From contig JBCCHJ010000007.1 of the NCBI GenBank assembly GCA_039028795.1, forward strand, positions 1 to 64,000: a DNA stretch of 64,000 nucleotides, read 5' to 3'. This DNA comes from Thermohalobaculum sp039028795 (GTDB lineage Bacteria; Pseudomonadota; Alphaproteobacteria; Rhodobacterales; Rhodobacteraceae). Shown one piece after another: positions 33,132 to 42,349 of this stretch (position 1 is the stretch's first letter; the number at the start of each line of letters is the position of its first letter). A program made the translations under genes and the position numbers. The notes under the pieces are model-generated. The model was not told where the DNA came from, did not search any database, and saw only the letters and a program-made list of their open reading frames with translations.

Positions 33132-34517
33132 TCAGGCGTGGATCGGTCCGTCACCTAAGGCCAAAGCAGCCTCGCGTACCGCTTCAGAATAGGTTGGGTG
33201 CGCATGGCACGTCATCGCGACGTCTTCGGCCGATGCACCGAATTCCATCGCGACGCAGATCTCGTGGATCAAGTCGCCTGCCGACGGCCCGATTATATGA
33301 CAGCCAAGCACCCGGTCGGTTTCCGCATCCGCCAAAACCTTGACGAAGCCTTCGGTGACGAAGTTCGCCTTTGCCCGGCCATTGGCCATGAATGGGAACT
33401 TGCCGGCCTTGTATTTGTGCCCGGCCTCCTTCAATTCCTGTTCGGTCGCGCCAACCGACGCCACCTCTGGTGCTGTGTAAATCACGCCTGGGATCACACC
33501 GTAGTTCACATGACCATGCTTGCCCGCAATGTTGTCGGCGACCGCCATGCCTTCATCTTCAGCTTTGTGGGCCAGCATAGGCCCGGCGATGACATCGCCA
33601 ATTGCCCAGATCCCCTGGACATTGGTCTGCCAGGCAGCATTGGTCTTGACCATGCCGCGTTCGGTCTCAATGCCGACCGCCTCCAGCCCCAGTCCTTCGG
33701 TATATGGGCGGCGACCCGTGGCAACCAGTACGACATTGGCCTCTAATTCATGATCTGCCTCGTCCTTTCGGGTTTTGAAGGCGACCTTCAGATTGCCATC
33801 CTGCTTTTCGACGCCTTGGACCGCTGCACCCAGAATAAAAGTCATACCTTGCTTCTTTAAGATGCGCTGAAAGGTCTTTTGAACCTCGGCATCCTGGCCA
33901 GGGGTGATCTCATTCAGGTATTCGATCACCGTCACCTCGGATCCCAGTCGCGCCCAGACCGAGCCAAGTTCCAAACCGATCACACCGGCACCGATGACTA
34001 TCAGTTTTTTGGGAATCTCCGGCAGGTCCAACGCACCGGTCGAAGTCACAACGCGTTCTTCATCGACCTCGACGCCCGGCAAGCTGGCGGGTTCCGACCC
34101 TGTGGCAATGACGACGTTTTTGGTCTTGAGCGTTTGGTCGCCTACCTTAACCTCAGAGGCCGAGATGATCTGGCCCCAGCCTTGCACGTAGTCGACTTTG
34201 TTCTTTTTGAAGAGAAACTCGATCCCATCGGTGTTCGATTTGATCACACCATTCTTGTAGTCGAGCATCTTCGCAATATCGACCGTCGCCTCACCAGTGT
34301 TGATGCCCATCTCAGCGAAGGTGTGGTTGTTTTCGTGCACCAGCTCGCTGGCATGCAGTAGTGCCTTCGATGGAATGCAGCCCACATTCAAGCAGGTGCC
34401 GCCCAGCGCGCCGCGGCCCTCGACGCAGGCCACCTTCAGGCCCAACTGCCCACAACGGATTGCGCAGACATAGCCACCGGGGCCACCGCCAATTACAACG
34501 ACGTCATAGTCGGACAT
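33132..34517 (-). CDS. lpd: Dihydrolipoyl dehydrogenase (E3)
   Basis: The 461-residue flavoprotein reoxidises dihydrolipoyl groups of 2-oxo-acid dehydrogenases. The N-terminal FAD site is VVVIGGGPGGYVCAIRCGQLG, and the redox disulfide is GGTCLNVGCIPSK. The NAD site is VIGAGVIGLELGSVWARLG; VWAIGD appears here as GIWAIGDVIAGPMLAHKAEDEG, and the C-terminal His-Glu is in HAHPTYSEAVREAAL. It is the last gene of the TCA block. Its ATG directly follows the TAA of the membrane-protein gene with AGGAG just before, so it is translationally coupled. Confidence 0.96.
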   Translation of the reverse strand: MSDYDVVVIGGGPGGYVCAIRCGQLGLKVACVEGRGALGGTCLNVGCIPSKALLHASELVHENNHTFAEMGINTGEATVDIAKMLDYKNGVIKSNTDGIEFLFKKNKVDYVQGWGQIISASEVKVGDQTLKTKNVVIATGSEPASLPGVEVDEERVVTSTGALDLPEIPKKLIVIGAGVIGLELGSVWARLGSEVTVIEYLNEITPGQDAEVQKTFQRILKKQGMTFILGAAVQGVEKQDGNLKVAFKTRKDEADHELEANVVLVATGRRPYTEGLGLEAVGIETERGMVKTNAAWQTNVQGIWAIGDVIAGPMLAHKAEDEGMAVADNIAGKHGHVNYGVIPGVIYTAPEVASVGATEQELKEAGHKYKAGKFPFMANGRAKANFVTEGFVKVLADAETDRVLGCHIIGPSAGDLIHEICVAMEFGASAEDVAMTCHAHPTYSEAVREAALALGDGPIHA

Positions 34518-34964
34518 TTATTCACTCCTACTAGGCCAGATCGCCCTCGGTTTCTTTTCCAAGATGACTTGTTCCTCACGGAACCACAGGTCAAAAATGA
34601 CGCGAAAAACTGTCCAGAATATCAAAAGAGTGACAACTGACCCGGCCAGACCACGAAGATCCCAGGTGATCAACGCCCAAGTTAGACCCAGAATTGCGCT
34701 TGCAACCAAGACGGGTCGCGTGGGGCGTGGCGCATATGCCACCCAGATTACGAAGCATCCAATTTCAAGACAAACGATAGCAAACAGAAATAGAGGATAC
34801 GGTAGCAAGAGCCAGACAGGACCGCCAAGCGAGTCGATAACAGCGAAGATCAGCGTGCAGATGCCCACGATGAGCGTCCACTTTATCCATCCCCGCGCGA
34901 ACCATAAGTTGCCCCGCGAAATCTCTTCGCGAGATAACGGCGGCGATGTGATCGGCCGGCCCAA
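34518..34964 (-). CDS. Small membrane protein in the TCA operon
   Basis: A 148-residue protein with about four hydrophobic helices (WTLIVGICTLIFAVI, LLLPYPLFLFAIVCLEIGC, VLVASAILGLTWALI, VVTLLIFWTVFRVIF) and a charged C-terminus. No family was recognised. It lies between odhB and lpd, with a nine-base gap from odhB and no gap to lpd. It may only be carried along, or could affect coupling of the complex to the membrane; nothing supports a specific role. Confidence 0.75.
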   Translation of the reverse strand: MGRPITSPPLSREEISRGNLWFARGWIKWTLIVGICTLIFAVIDSLGGPVWLLLPYPLFLFAIVCLEIGCFVIWVAYAPRPTRPVLVASAILGLTWALITWDLRGLAGSVVTLLIFWTVFRVIFDLWFREEQVILEKKPRAIWPSRSE

Positions 34965-34973
34965 CGCGATCGC

Positions 34974-36164
34974 CTACAAATCCATCAGCAGACGGCGCGG
35001 ATCCTCCAAGGCCTCTTTCACCCGGACCAGGAACGTCACTGCCTCTTTGCCGTCGATGATCCGGTGGTCATAGGAAAGCGCCAAGTACATCATCGGGCGT
35101 GCCACAATCTCACCACCGATCACCATTGGGCGTTGTTGGATCTTATGCATCCCCAGAATACCCGCCTGAGGTGGGTTCAGAATCGGTGACGACATCAGCG
35201 AGCCGTAGACCCCGCCATTTGAAATCGTAAATGTGCCACCCTGCATATCGGCCATAGAAAGCTTGCCGTCGCGGGCCTTTTCACCCAGGCCCGCAATGGT
35301 CTTCTCGATCGTGGCAAAGCCCATCTGATCGGCATCGCGCACGACCGGGACTACGAGGCCCGTGGGCGTGCCGACAGCGACCCCGATATGGCAGTACTCC
35401 TTGTAGACCATATCGGTGCCGTCGATTTCCGCGTTTACCGCTGGAACTTCCTGCAGTGCATGGCAGCAGGCTTTGACAAAGAAAGACATGAAGCCCAGCT
35501 TCACGCCGTGCTTCTTGACAAAGTCTTCTTTGTAGGCCGACCGGATCGCCATCACCTCGGTCATGTCGACCTCGTTGAAGGTCGTCAGGATCGCCGCAGT
35601 GTCCTGGGCCTCTTTCAGACGGCGTGCGATGGTCTGGCGCAGGCGGGTCATCTTTACCCGTTTTTCCCGTGAGCCATCCGCAGGTGCAGCAGCCGGCGCA
35701 GCGATGCTGGGCGATGGCGCAGACGCGGCCCGTGCCACATCTTCCTTCATGATCCGCCCGTCCCGACCCGTGCCCTGGATCTGATCCGGCGAAAGTCCGG
35801 CCTCGGCCATAGCCTTCTTTGCGGATGGCGCGTCCTCTATATCCTTCGTTGGGGCGGCAGCGGCCGGGGGGGTGGGTTCGGCAGCCGGTGAAGAGGTCGC
35901 TACGCTATCAGGGGAGGCCGCAGCCGCCCCTTCATTAATCGTTGCCAACAGCGCATCAACCTCGACCGTCGCACCCTCGGCGGCGACATGTTCTGCCAGA
36001 ACTCCGGCCACCGGGGACGGCACCTCCACCGTCACCTTGTCGGTTTCCAACTCACAAAGCATTTCATCTACCGCGACCGCATCGCCTGGTTGTTTGAACC
36101 AAGTCGCCACGGTGGCCTCGGTCACCGATTCACCCAGAGCCGGGACCCTTACTTCGACTGCCAT
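34974..36164 (-). CDS. odhB: 2-oxoglutarate dehydrogenase E2 (dihydrolipoyl succinyltransferase)
   Basis: The 396-residue product has a lipoyl domain (VRVPALGESVTEATVATW, then ELETDKVTVEVPSPVAG with the lipoylated Lys), a Pro/Ala-rich linker, an E3-binding domain (SAKKAMAEAGLSPDQIQGTGRDGRIMKEDV), and the catalytic acyltransferase domain with LSYDHRIIDGKEAVTFL, which holds the His and Asp of the active site. It forms the core of the complex with odhA and lpd of the same operon. A 19-base gap separates it from odhA. Confidence 0.96.
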   Translation of the reverse strand: MAVEVRVPALGESVTEATVATWFKQPGDAVAVDEMLCELETDKVTVEVPSPVAGVLAEHVAAEGATVEVDALLATINEGAAAASPDSVATSSPAAEPTPPAAAAPTKDIEDAPSAKKAMAEAGLSPDQIQGTGRDGRIMKEDVARAASAPSPSIAAPAAAPADGSREKRVKMTRLRQTIARRLKEAQDTAAILTTFNEVDMTEVMAIRSAYKEDFVKKHGVKLGFMSFFVKACCHALQEVPAVNAEIDGTDMVYKEYCHIGVAVGTPTGLVVPVVRDADQMGFATIEKTIAGLGEKARDGKLSMADMQGGTFTISNGGVYGSLMSSPILNPPQAGILGMHKIQQRPMVIGGEIVARPMMYLALSYDHRIIDGKEAVTFLVRVKEALEDPRRLLMDL

Positions 36165-36183
36165 TCTACTGTCCTTTCGACCG

Positions 36184-39129
36184 TCAGAGCGCTAATGCCG
36201 CGCCGACCAATGCTTCCTGTTCGGCCTTGTGTTGTGAGGCCAACCCGGTTGCGGGCGAGGCCGACGCCGGACGCCCGGCATAAGTTGCCCGGGCCGCCTT
36301 GCCTTTGACACGGCCCAGCACCCATTCGATGTTCGGTTCGACAAAGGTCCAGGCTCCCTGGTTCTTTGGTTCTTCCTGACACCAGACCATGTCGGCATTC
36401 TTGAACCGGGCCAGTTCGCGGGTCAGGCTCAGCGCCGGGAAGGGATAAAACTGTTCCAGGCGCATGATGTAGACATCATCCAGACCGGCCTCGTCCCGGG
36501 CATCCAGAAGATCGAAATAGACCTTGCCCGAACACATCACGACCCGGCGGATTTCTTCATCCGGCTTCAGTTCGACGTCCGATGTTCCCTGCTGGGCGTC
36601 ATCCCAGAGCACCCGGTGAAAACTTGACCCTTCAGCCATATCCTCCAGCGAGGACACGCATCTCTTGTGCCTCAGCAGCGATTTTGGCGTGAACAGGATC
36701 AGCGGTTTTCGGAAACTGCGATGCAATTGCCGCCGCAGAATGTGGAAATAGTTCGCTGGCGTCGTGCAATTGGCAACAATCCAGTTGTCCTCGGCACTTA
36801 GTTGCAGAAACCGTTCGATCCGGGCTGAAGAGTGTTCCGGCCCCTGGCCCTCATATCCATGCGGCAGCAGCATCACCAGACCTGACATACGCAGCCACTT
36901 GCGTTCACCGCAGCAGATGAACTGATCCGTCATGATTTGTGCGCCATTGGCGAAATCGCCGAATTGCGCTTCCCAAAGAACCAGAGCGTTCGGTTCGGAC
37001 AGGGAAAATCCGTATTCGTACCCCAGCACCGCATATTCAGAGAGCATCGAGTCGATGACCTCATAATGCGCCTGACCGTCCCGGATGCCGTTTAGTGGAT
37101 AGTACCGTTCTTCCGTGTTCTGGTCGGTGATGCCCGAATGACGCTGGCTGAAGGTGCCGCGCGTGCAGTCCTGACCGGAAAGCCGCACTTTGTAGCCTTC
37201 CAGCATCAAAGAACCGAAGGACAGCGCCTCGGCCGTGGCCCAGTCGATGCCTTCGCCTTTTTCGATCATCTCGCGCTTGGTATCCAGCAGTCGCCCGACT
37301 GTACGGTGCGGCGAGAACTCCGGCGGCAACTTGGTCAGTGCACCGCCGATTTCCTTCAGCGTCTCCAAACCTGTCGCTGTCTGCCCGCGCTGATATTCAC
37401 CCTCGGCGGTTTCGAACCCAGACCAACGGCCATCCAGCCAGTCAGCCTTGTTTGGTCGGTAGTCGCGGCCTGCTTCAAACTCATCATTAAGATAAGCCTG
37501 GAAACGAGATTTTTCCTCTTCAATCTCCGCTGCCTCCATCAGGCCATCCGAAACCAGGCGCTCTGAATACAGTTGCAACGTTGTCTTCTGCTTTTTGATC
37601 GCTTTGTACATCAACGGCTGGGTGAACATCGGTTCATCCCCTTCGTTGTGCCCAAAGCGGCGATAGCAAAAGATATCGATCACGACGTCCCGCTCGAACT
37701 TCTGGCGGAACTCGGTCGCGACCTTCGCGGCGTGCACCACGGCCTCTGGGTCATCGCCATTCACATGGAAGATCGGACAATCGACCATCTTCGCGATGTC
37801 TGTCGGATAGGGCGAAGATCGTGAATGGTGCGGGGCGGTCGTAAAGCCGATTTGATTGTTCACGATGATATGGATTGTGCCGCCGGTCTTGTGACCCTTT
37901 AGCCCGGAAAGGCCAAAGCATTCGGCAACCACACCTTGGCCTGCAAAGGCTGCATCGCCGTGCAGCAGGACCGGGATTACCGACTTTCGATCATCGCCAT
38001 TTTGGGCTTGCTTGGCACGGACCTTGCCCAGCACCACCGGGTTCACAGCCTCCAAGTGGCTGGGGTTTGCGGTCAGGGAAAGGTGGACAGTGTTTTCGTC
38101 AAAGATCCGGTCTGCCGACGCGCCCAGATGATACTTCACATCCCCTGACCCGTCGACGTCTTCCGGCTTGAACGAGCCACCCTGAAACTCGTTGAAGATC
38201 GCCCGATAGGGCTTTTGCATCACGTTGGCCAGAATATTCAGCCGGCCCCGGTGAGGCATGCCGATGATAACCTCTTTGGCCCCTAGTGCACCGCCACGCT
38301 TCAGGATCTGCTCCATCGCGGGGATCAGGCTTTCACCGCCATCCAGACCGAAACGCTTGGTGCCCATATATTTGACGCCCAGGAACTTTTCGAAGCCCTC
38401 GGATTCTACCAGCTTGTTCAGAATCGCCTTGCGGCCTTCCTTGGTGAAGCTGATCTCTTTGCCCAGACCCTCGATCCGCTGTTGCAGCCAGCCCTTTGGT
38501 TCGGGATCCTGCAGATGTGTGAACTGCAGCGCGAAGGTGCCTTGGTACGTCCGGCGCAGCAGAGCCGCGATTTCCCGCATCGACGCGCTTTCAAGACCCA
38601 GCACGTTGTCGATGAAAATCGGGCGATCCATATCGGCATCGGTGAAGCCGAAGAATTTCGGATCAAACTCTGGATGGTCACTTCCGCCCTGTAGTCCCAG
38701 CGGGTCCAGATTAGCGCCCAAATGACCGCGCGACCGGAAAGATCGAATGTACATAATCGCGCGGACGCTATCTAAGACTGCGTTCTTAATCGCGGTCTCA
38801 TCAGGCTGTGCTCCGTTCGAAGACTTCGCCCGGATTTTCTTTTCCAACTTTTCAGGGTCCGGCGCGGCGTCCCAATTGCCGTCCAGGGCCGCGGTCATTT
38901 CGTCCGAAGGTTGCGGCGGCCAATCGGCTCTCCCCCATGGGGCGCCATCGGCCTCGGAAACTACGCTGCCAGCGTCATCCCCAAGGGATGCGAAATAGTC
39001 CCGAAGACTCGGATCAACCGAGTCAGGGTCTTTCACATACCGGGCATGGAGCTGTTCGATGTATTCGGCGTTGTGCCCCTGGAGAAAACTAGAGGCGTGG
39101 AATTGCTCATTCGAGCTGGCTTCTGTCAT
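36184..39129 (-). CDS. odhA: 2-oxoglutarate dehydrogenase E1
   Basis: The 981-residue thiamine-dependent subunit decarboxylates 2-oxoglutarate. The N-terminal docking segment is SSFLQGHNAEYIEQLHARY; the TPP domain contains GMPHRGRLNILANVMQKP, HLGASAD, and LHGDAAFAGQGVVAECFGLSGL; the pyrimidine-binding part has GTFSQRHSG, FSLSEPNALVLWEAQFGDFANGAQIMTDQFI, and LPHGYEGQGPEHSSAR. The start at 39129 (MTEASSNEQ) matches the family better than an in-frame ATG at 39192, although the ribosome site is weak. It is third from the end of the TCA operon. Confidence 0.95.
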   Translation of the reverse strand: MTEASSNEQFHASSFLQGHNAEYIEQLHARYVKDPDSVDPSLRDYFASLGDDAGSVVSEADGAPWGRADWPPQPSDEMTAALDGNWDAAPDPEKLEKKIRAKSSNGAQPDETAIKNAVLDSVRAIMYIRSFRSRGHLGANLDPLGLQGGSDHPEFDPKFFGFTDADMDRPIFIDNVLGLESASMREIAALLRRTYQGTFALQFTHLQDPEPKGWLQQRIEGLGKEISFTKEGRKAILNKLVESEGFEKFLGVKYMGTKRFGLDGGESLIPAMEQILKRGGALGAKEVIIGMPHRGRLNILANVMQKPYRAIFNEFQGGSFKPEDVDGSGDVKYHLGASADRIFDENTVHLSLTANPSHLEAVNPVVLGKVRAKQAQNGDDRKSVIPVLLHGDAAFAGQGVVAECFGLSGLKGHKTGGTIHIIVNNQIGFTTAPHHSRSSPYPTDIAKMVDCPIFHVNGDDPEAVVHAAKVATEFRQKFERDVVIDIFCYRRFGHNEGDEPMFTQPLMYKAIKKQKTTLQLYSERLVSDGLMEAAEIEEEKSRFQAYLNDEFEAGRDYRPNKADWLDGRWSGFETAEGEYQRGQTATGLETLKEIGGALTKLPPEFSPHRTVGRLLDTKREMIEKGEGIDWATAEALSFGSLMLEGYKVRLSGQDCTRGTFSQRHSGITDQNTEERYYPLNGIRDGQAHYEVIDSMLSEYAVLGYEYGFSLSEPNALVLWEAQFGDFANGAQIMTDQFICCGERKWLRMSGLVMLLPHGYEGQGPEHSSARIERFLQLSAEDNWIVANCTTPANYFHILRRQLHRSFRKPLILFTPKSLLRHKRCVSSLEDMAEGSSFHRVLWDDAQQGTSDVELKPDEEIRRVVMCSGKVYFDLLDARDEAGLDDVYIMRLEQFYPFPALSLTRELARFKNADMVWCQEEPKNQGAWTFVEPNIEWVLGRVKGKAARATYAGRPASASPATGLASQHKAEQEALVGAALAL

Positions 39130-39293
39130 GTTTGCAAGGGGTCGCTTTAGCGGCGGCCCTTCCCCTTGTGACGAGGCCGGTTCTGGCCCCAATACGACTC
39201 GCTCGGCCAGTTACCCAGCCGAGCGCATCATTCAACCATTCCAAAGGTTAAGCAAGGCTTGCTGACGCTTTGAAACCAATCGTCACGGGATTT

Positions 39294-40175
39294 TCACCCA
39301 ATCGCCGCAAGCAAAGCTTCGCCAAGACCTGCCGGGCTGTCCGAAACCGTGATCCCCGCAGCCCGCATGGCTTCGATCTTGTCCTCAGCCCCACCTTTGC
39401 CACCACTGATGATCGCACCGGCATGCCCCATGCGCCGGCCCGGGGGGGCAGTGCGGCCGGCAATGAAGCCAGCCGTTGGTTTCTTTCGGCCCATCTTCGC
39501 CTCGTCGACCAAAAACTGGGCGGCATCTTCTTCCGCCGATCCGCCGATTTCCCCGATCATAATGATCGACTGAGTTTCATCATCGCCAAGGAACAGCTCC
39601 AGCGCATCGATGAACTCGGTCCCTTTGATCGGGTCACCACCAATGCCGATGCAGGTCGACTGGCCCAGACCTGCCGCCGTGGTTTGGCCAACAGCCTCAT
39701 AGGTTAGAGTGCCAGACCGCGAGACAATGCCGACATGACCGCGGCGATGGATGTGGCCGGGCATGATCCCGATCTTGCAGGCATCGGGTGTTATGACACC
39801 TGGGCAGTTAGGCCCGATCAGCCGGGACTTGGATCCGTCAAGCATTCGCTTAACCTTCATCATGTCCATGACCGGAATGCCCTCGGTGATGCAGCAGATC
39901 AGCGGCATCTCGGCATCGATCGCTTCCATGATCGCATCCGCTGCGAAAGGCGGCGGCACATAGATGGCCGAGGCATTGGCGCCCGTGGTCGCAATTGCTT
40001 CGTGCACCGTGTCAAAAACCGGCAGGCCCAGATGGCTTTCACCGCCCTTGCCCGGCGTCACGCCCCCGACCATCTGCGTGCCATAGGCAATGGCCTGTTC
40101 CGAATGGAACGTGCCTTGCGAGCCGGTGATGCCTTGGCAGATCACCTTGGTGTTTTCATCGACGAGTACAGCCAT
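39294..40175 (-). CDS. sucD: Succinyl-CoA synthetase alpha subunit
   Basis: A 293-residue subunit with the CoA-binding N-terminus (VICQGITGSQGTFHSEQAIAYG), LIGPNCPGVITPDACKIGIMPGHIH, and the phosphohistidine loop RMGHAGAIISGGKGG near residue 250. It forms the enzyme with sucC, converting succinyl-CoA to succinate with nucleotide phosphorylation. A lipoprotein gene is inserted between sucC and sucD, so the subunits are not adjacent. Confidence 0.96.
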   Translation of the reverse strand: MAVLVDENTKVICQGITGSQGTFHSEQAIAYGTQMVGGVTPGKGGESHLGLPVFDTVHEAIATTGANASAIYVPPPFAADAIMEAIDAEMPLICCITEGIPVMDMMKVKRMLDGSKSRLIGPNCPGVITPDACKIGIMPGHIHRRGHVGIVSRSGTLTYEAVGQTTAAGLGQSTCIGIGGDPIKGTEFIDALELFLGDDETQSIIMIGEIGGSAEEDAAQFLVDEAKMGRKKPTAGFIAGRTAPPGRRMGHAGAIISGGKGGAEDKIEAMRAAGITVSDSPAGLGEALLAAIG

Positions 40176-40300
40176 GCTGGCTCCCCTTCTGAGTATGCAT
40201 CACTGCGTGATACGGTTTCCTCCAACGCAAGAACTGCCCCGGTATGTCTGTGGACTATCTTTACTTGGTCGGATGTTCACTATTCGAATCAAAGGGCAAC

Positions 40301-40903
40301 CTATTCAAACGGCAGCAGAGCGGCGTTGACCTTGAGAATGACCTCATCAACAAATCCACTTTTGCGACCGCCGGGTGACGAAACCAGCGCGAGTTCCAGG
40401 ATCAGATCGTCGCGCTTGGCATATTGGACGTTACTGCGCGCCATTCCCAAAGCACCAGCAATCGTGACCTCGGTGATTGGATCTTGCGGGCTGGCCTTAG
40501 TCAATTGAAACCCTTGTTCTTGCAAGGCCTGCACAAATGCTTCTCTGTGCGCGTCAACATATACCCCGTAGAAACGGATCGAACAGTTCGGAGCTTTCTT
40601 CCCAACAAATACTCTGCTGTTAAACTGCTCTGTTTCAAATTCGGCGCTGTATGCATCTTGTCCGAACAATGGCTGGAATTCTTCAAAACCCGCATCCAGC
40701 AATAACGCACCATCATAGGCTCCAGTCTCCAAAGCTTTGACACAATAGTTCGCAACGCTTGGAATCTTAGGCGCATACTGACTGAAAATCTGCGCTTTCT
40801 GTGCTTCGATCTCTGCCAACTGTTCCTCTGACAGACACGCCGAAACCGCCAAAACGCCCAAAAGCGATACTCCGAAGCGCCATATTCGGCGCATCTTCGT
40901 CAC
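40301..40903 (-). CDS. Lipoprotein inserted between sucC and sucD
   Basis: The 200-residue product has a lipoprotein signal (RRIWRFGVSLLGVLAVSAC, Cys23) followed by a short helical segment and a soluble domain of no recognised family. There are a few conserved-looking Cys (NYCVKAL, PNCSIRFYG). It starts inside the stop of sucC by ATGA overlap, so it is translated with the TCA enzymes although its location is the periplasmic face of a membrane. It is less GC-rich than its neighbours, which suggests later insertion. Confidence 0.75.
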   Translation of the reverse strand: MTKMRRIWRFGVSLLGVLAVSACLSEEQLAEIEAQKAQIFSQYAPKIPSVANYCVKALETGAYDGALLLDAGFEEFQPLFGQDAYSAEFETEQFNSRVFVGKKAPNCSIRFYGVYVDAHREAFVQALQEQGFQLTKASPQDPITEVTIAGALGMARSNVQYAKRDDLILELALVSSPGGRKSGFVDEVILKVNAALLPFE

Positions 40904-42093
40904 CCCCGCACCGCCTTCACGATTTTTTCGGCTGCATCGGCGAGGTCATCACCGGCGATCACATCAACATCGCTGTCGTTAATGATCTGCTTGCCCTTTT
41001 CCACGTTGGTGCCTTCCAGACGGACAACCAGGGGAACCTTCAATCCAACCTCTTTCACCGCAGCCACCACGCCCTCGGCGATTACGTCGCAGCGCATGAT
41101 GCCACCGAAAATGTTGACCAGGATGCCTTTGACGGCATCGTCCGAAGTGATGATCTTAAATGCCTCGGTCACCTTTTCCTTCGTGGCGCCACCACCAACA
41201 TCCAGGAAGTTTGCGGGCTCGGACCCGTAAAGCTTGATGATGTCCATTGTCGCCATAGCCAGGCCAGCGCCATTGACCATGCAGCCGATTTCACCGTCCA
41301 AGGCGATGTAGTTCAGGTCGTACTTCGAGGCCGCCAGTTCCTTTTCATCTTCTTCGGTCTCATCCCTGAGGTCCATGATGTCGGGATGGCGGTAGAGCGC
41401 GTTCGAGTCGAAATTCATCTTCGCGTCCAGGCAGACGACATCGCCTGCTTCGGTCAGGATCAATGGGTTGATCTCTAAAAGGCTGGCGTCTTTTTCGGTG
41501 AACATCTTGTAGAGCGTGTTGACCAGTTTGCCCGCTTGCTTGGCGGAAGCGCCGGTCAGACCAAGCGCCTTCGCTACCTTGCGCCCATGGAACGGCTGCA
41601 TTCCCGTCGCCGGATCAACACTGAAAGTCAGGATCTTTTCCGGCGTCTCGTGCGCAACCTCTTCGATGTCCATGCCGCCTTCCGTCGAAACGATGAAGCT
41701 GACCTGCGATGTTTCGCGATCCACCAGCAGGGCCAGATAGAACTCGTTCGCAATGGCCGCGCCATCTTCGATGTAAATGCGGTTGACCTGTTTACCCGCC
41801 GGACCTGTCTGTTTGGTGACCAGCGTCTTGCCAAGCATTTGCTGCGCAAATTGCACGGCTTCTTCAGGGTCCTTGGTGACGCGCACGCCGCCCTTTTCGC
41901 CGGCTTCCGGCTCTTTGAAGGTACCTTTTCCACGTCCACCCGCATGGATCTGCGCCTTCACCACCCAAACGGGCCCGCCCAGATCCTCGACCGCCTCACG
42001 CGCATGATCGGCCTCCAGCACGGCATTTCCGTTCGAGACCGGAGCGCCATAGTCGCGCAGAATCTGTTTGGCCTGGTATTCGTGGATGTTCAT
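40900..42093 (-). CDS. sucC: Succinyl-CoA synthetase beta subunit
   Basis: The 397-residue ATP-grasp subunit begins MNIHEYQAKQILRDYGAPV and contains VVKAQIHAGGRGKGTF, EINPLILTEAGDVVCLDAKM with the metal Asp, GAGLAMATMDIIKLYG, FGGIMRCDVIAEGVV, and RLEGTNVEKGK. It couples CoA-ester cleavage to ADP/GDP phosphorylation. A 256-base gap separates it from the upstream exported-protein gene, and a hairpin-like repeat ATGGGGC...GCCCCAT (42304-42331) lies in that gap. Confidence 0.96.
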   Translation of the reverse strand: MNIHEYQAKQILRDYGAPVSNGNAVLEADHAREAVEDLGGPVWVVKAQIHAGGRGKGTFKEPEAGEKGGVRVTKDPEEAVQFAQQMLGKTLVTKQTGPAGKQVNRIYIEDGAAIANEFYLALLVDRETSQVSFIVSTEGGMDIEEVAHETPEKILTFSVDPATGMQPFHGRKVAKALGLTGASAKQAGKLVNTLYKMFTEKDASLLEINPLILTEAGDVVCLDAKMNFDSNALYRHPDIMDLRDETEEDEKELAASKYDLNYIALDGEIGCMVNGAGLAMATMDIIKLYGSEPANFLDVGGGATKEKVTEAFKIITSDDAVKGILVNIFGGIMRCDVIAEGVVAAVKEVGLKVPLVVRLEGTNVEKGKQIINDSDVDVIAGDDLADAAEKIVKAVRG

Positions 42094-42349
42094 GGGGTTC
42101 TCCCCTCCCGAGGCTTGGGCCGGACGGCCTGCATCGATGGTATTAACCAGGGCTGCGAAAACGACGCCATGGCCTGAAAATTCGACAGAGCTTTAGCGTT
42201 ACGTTCGATCACGCGCAACCGCTGCAGTGCAACAAAATTACGAGTGCGGCAAGAGGTGCAAAACCCGTCGCTGCTGAACGGACGACACAAGCACAAAGTG
42301 AACATGGGGCAGACTTGGCGCCCGCCCCATCGCTAAAGGCTCCGAGCCC

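Noticed and set aside
32270..33343. Plus-strand open frame of 357 codons across 32-33 kb
   Set aside because: Runs antisense through the XRE-cupin and FMN reductase genes and into lpd without any recognisable domain.
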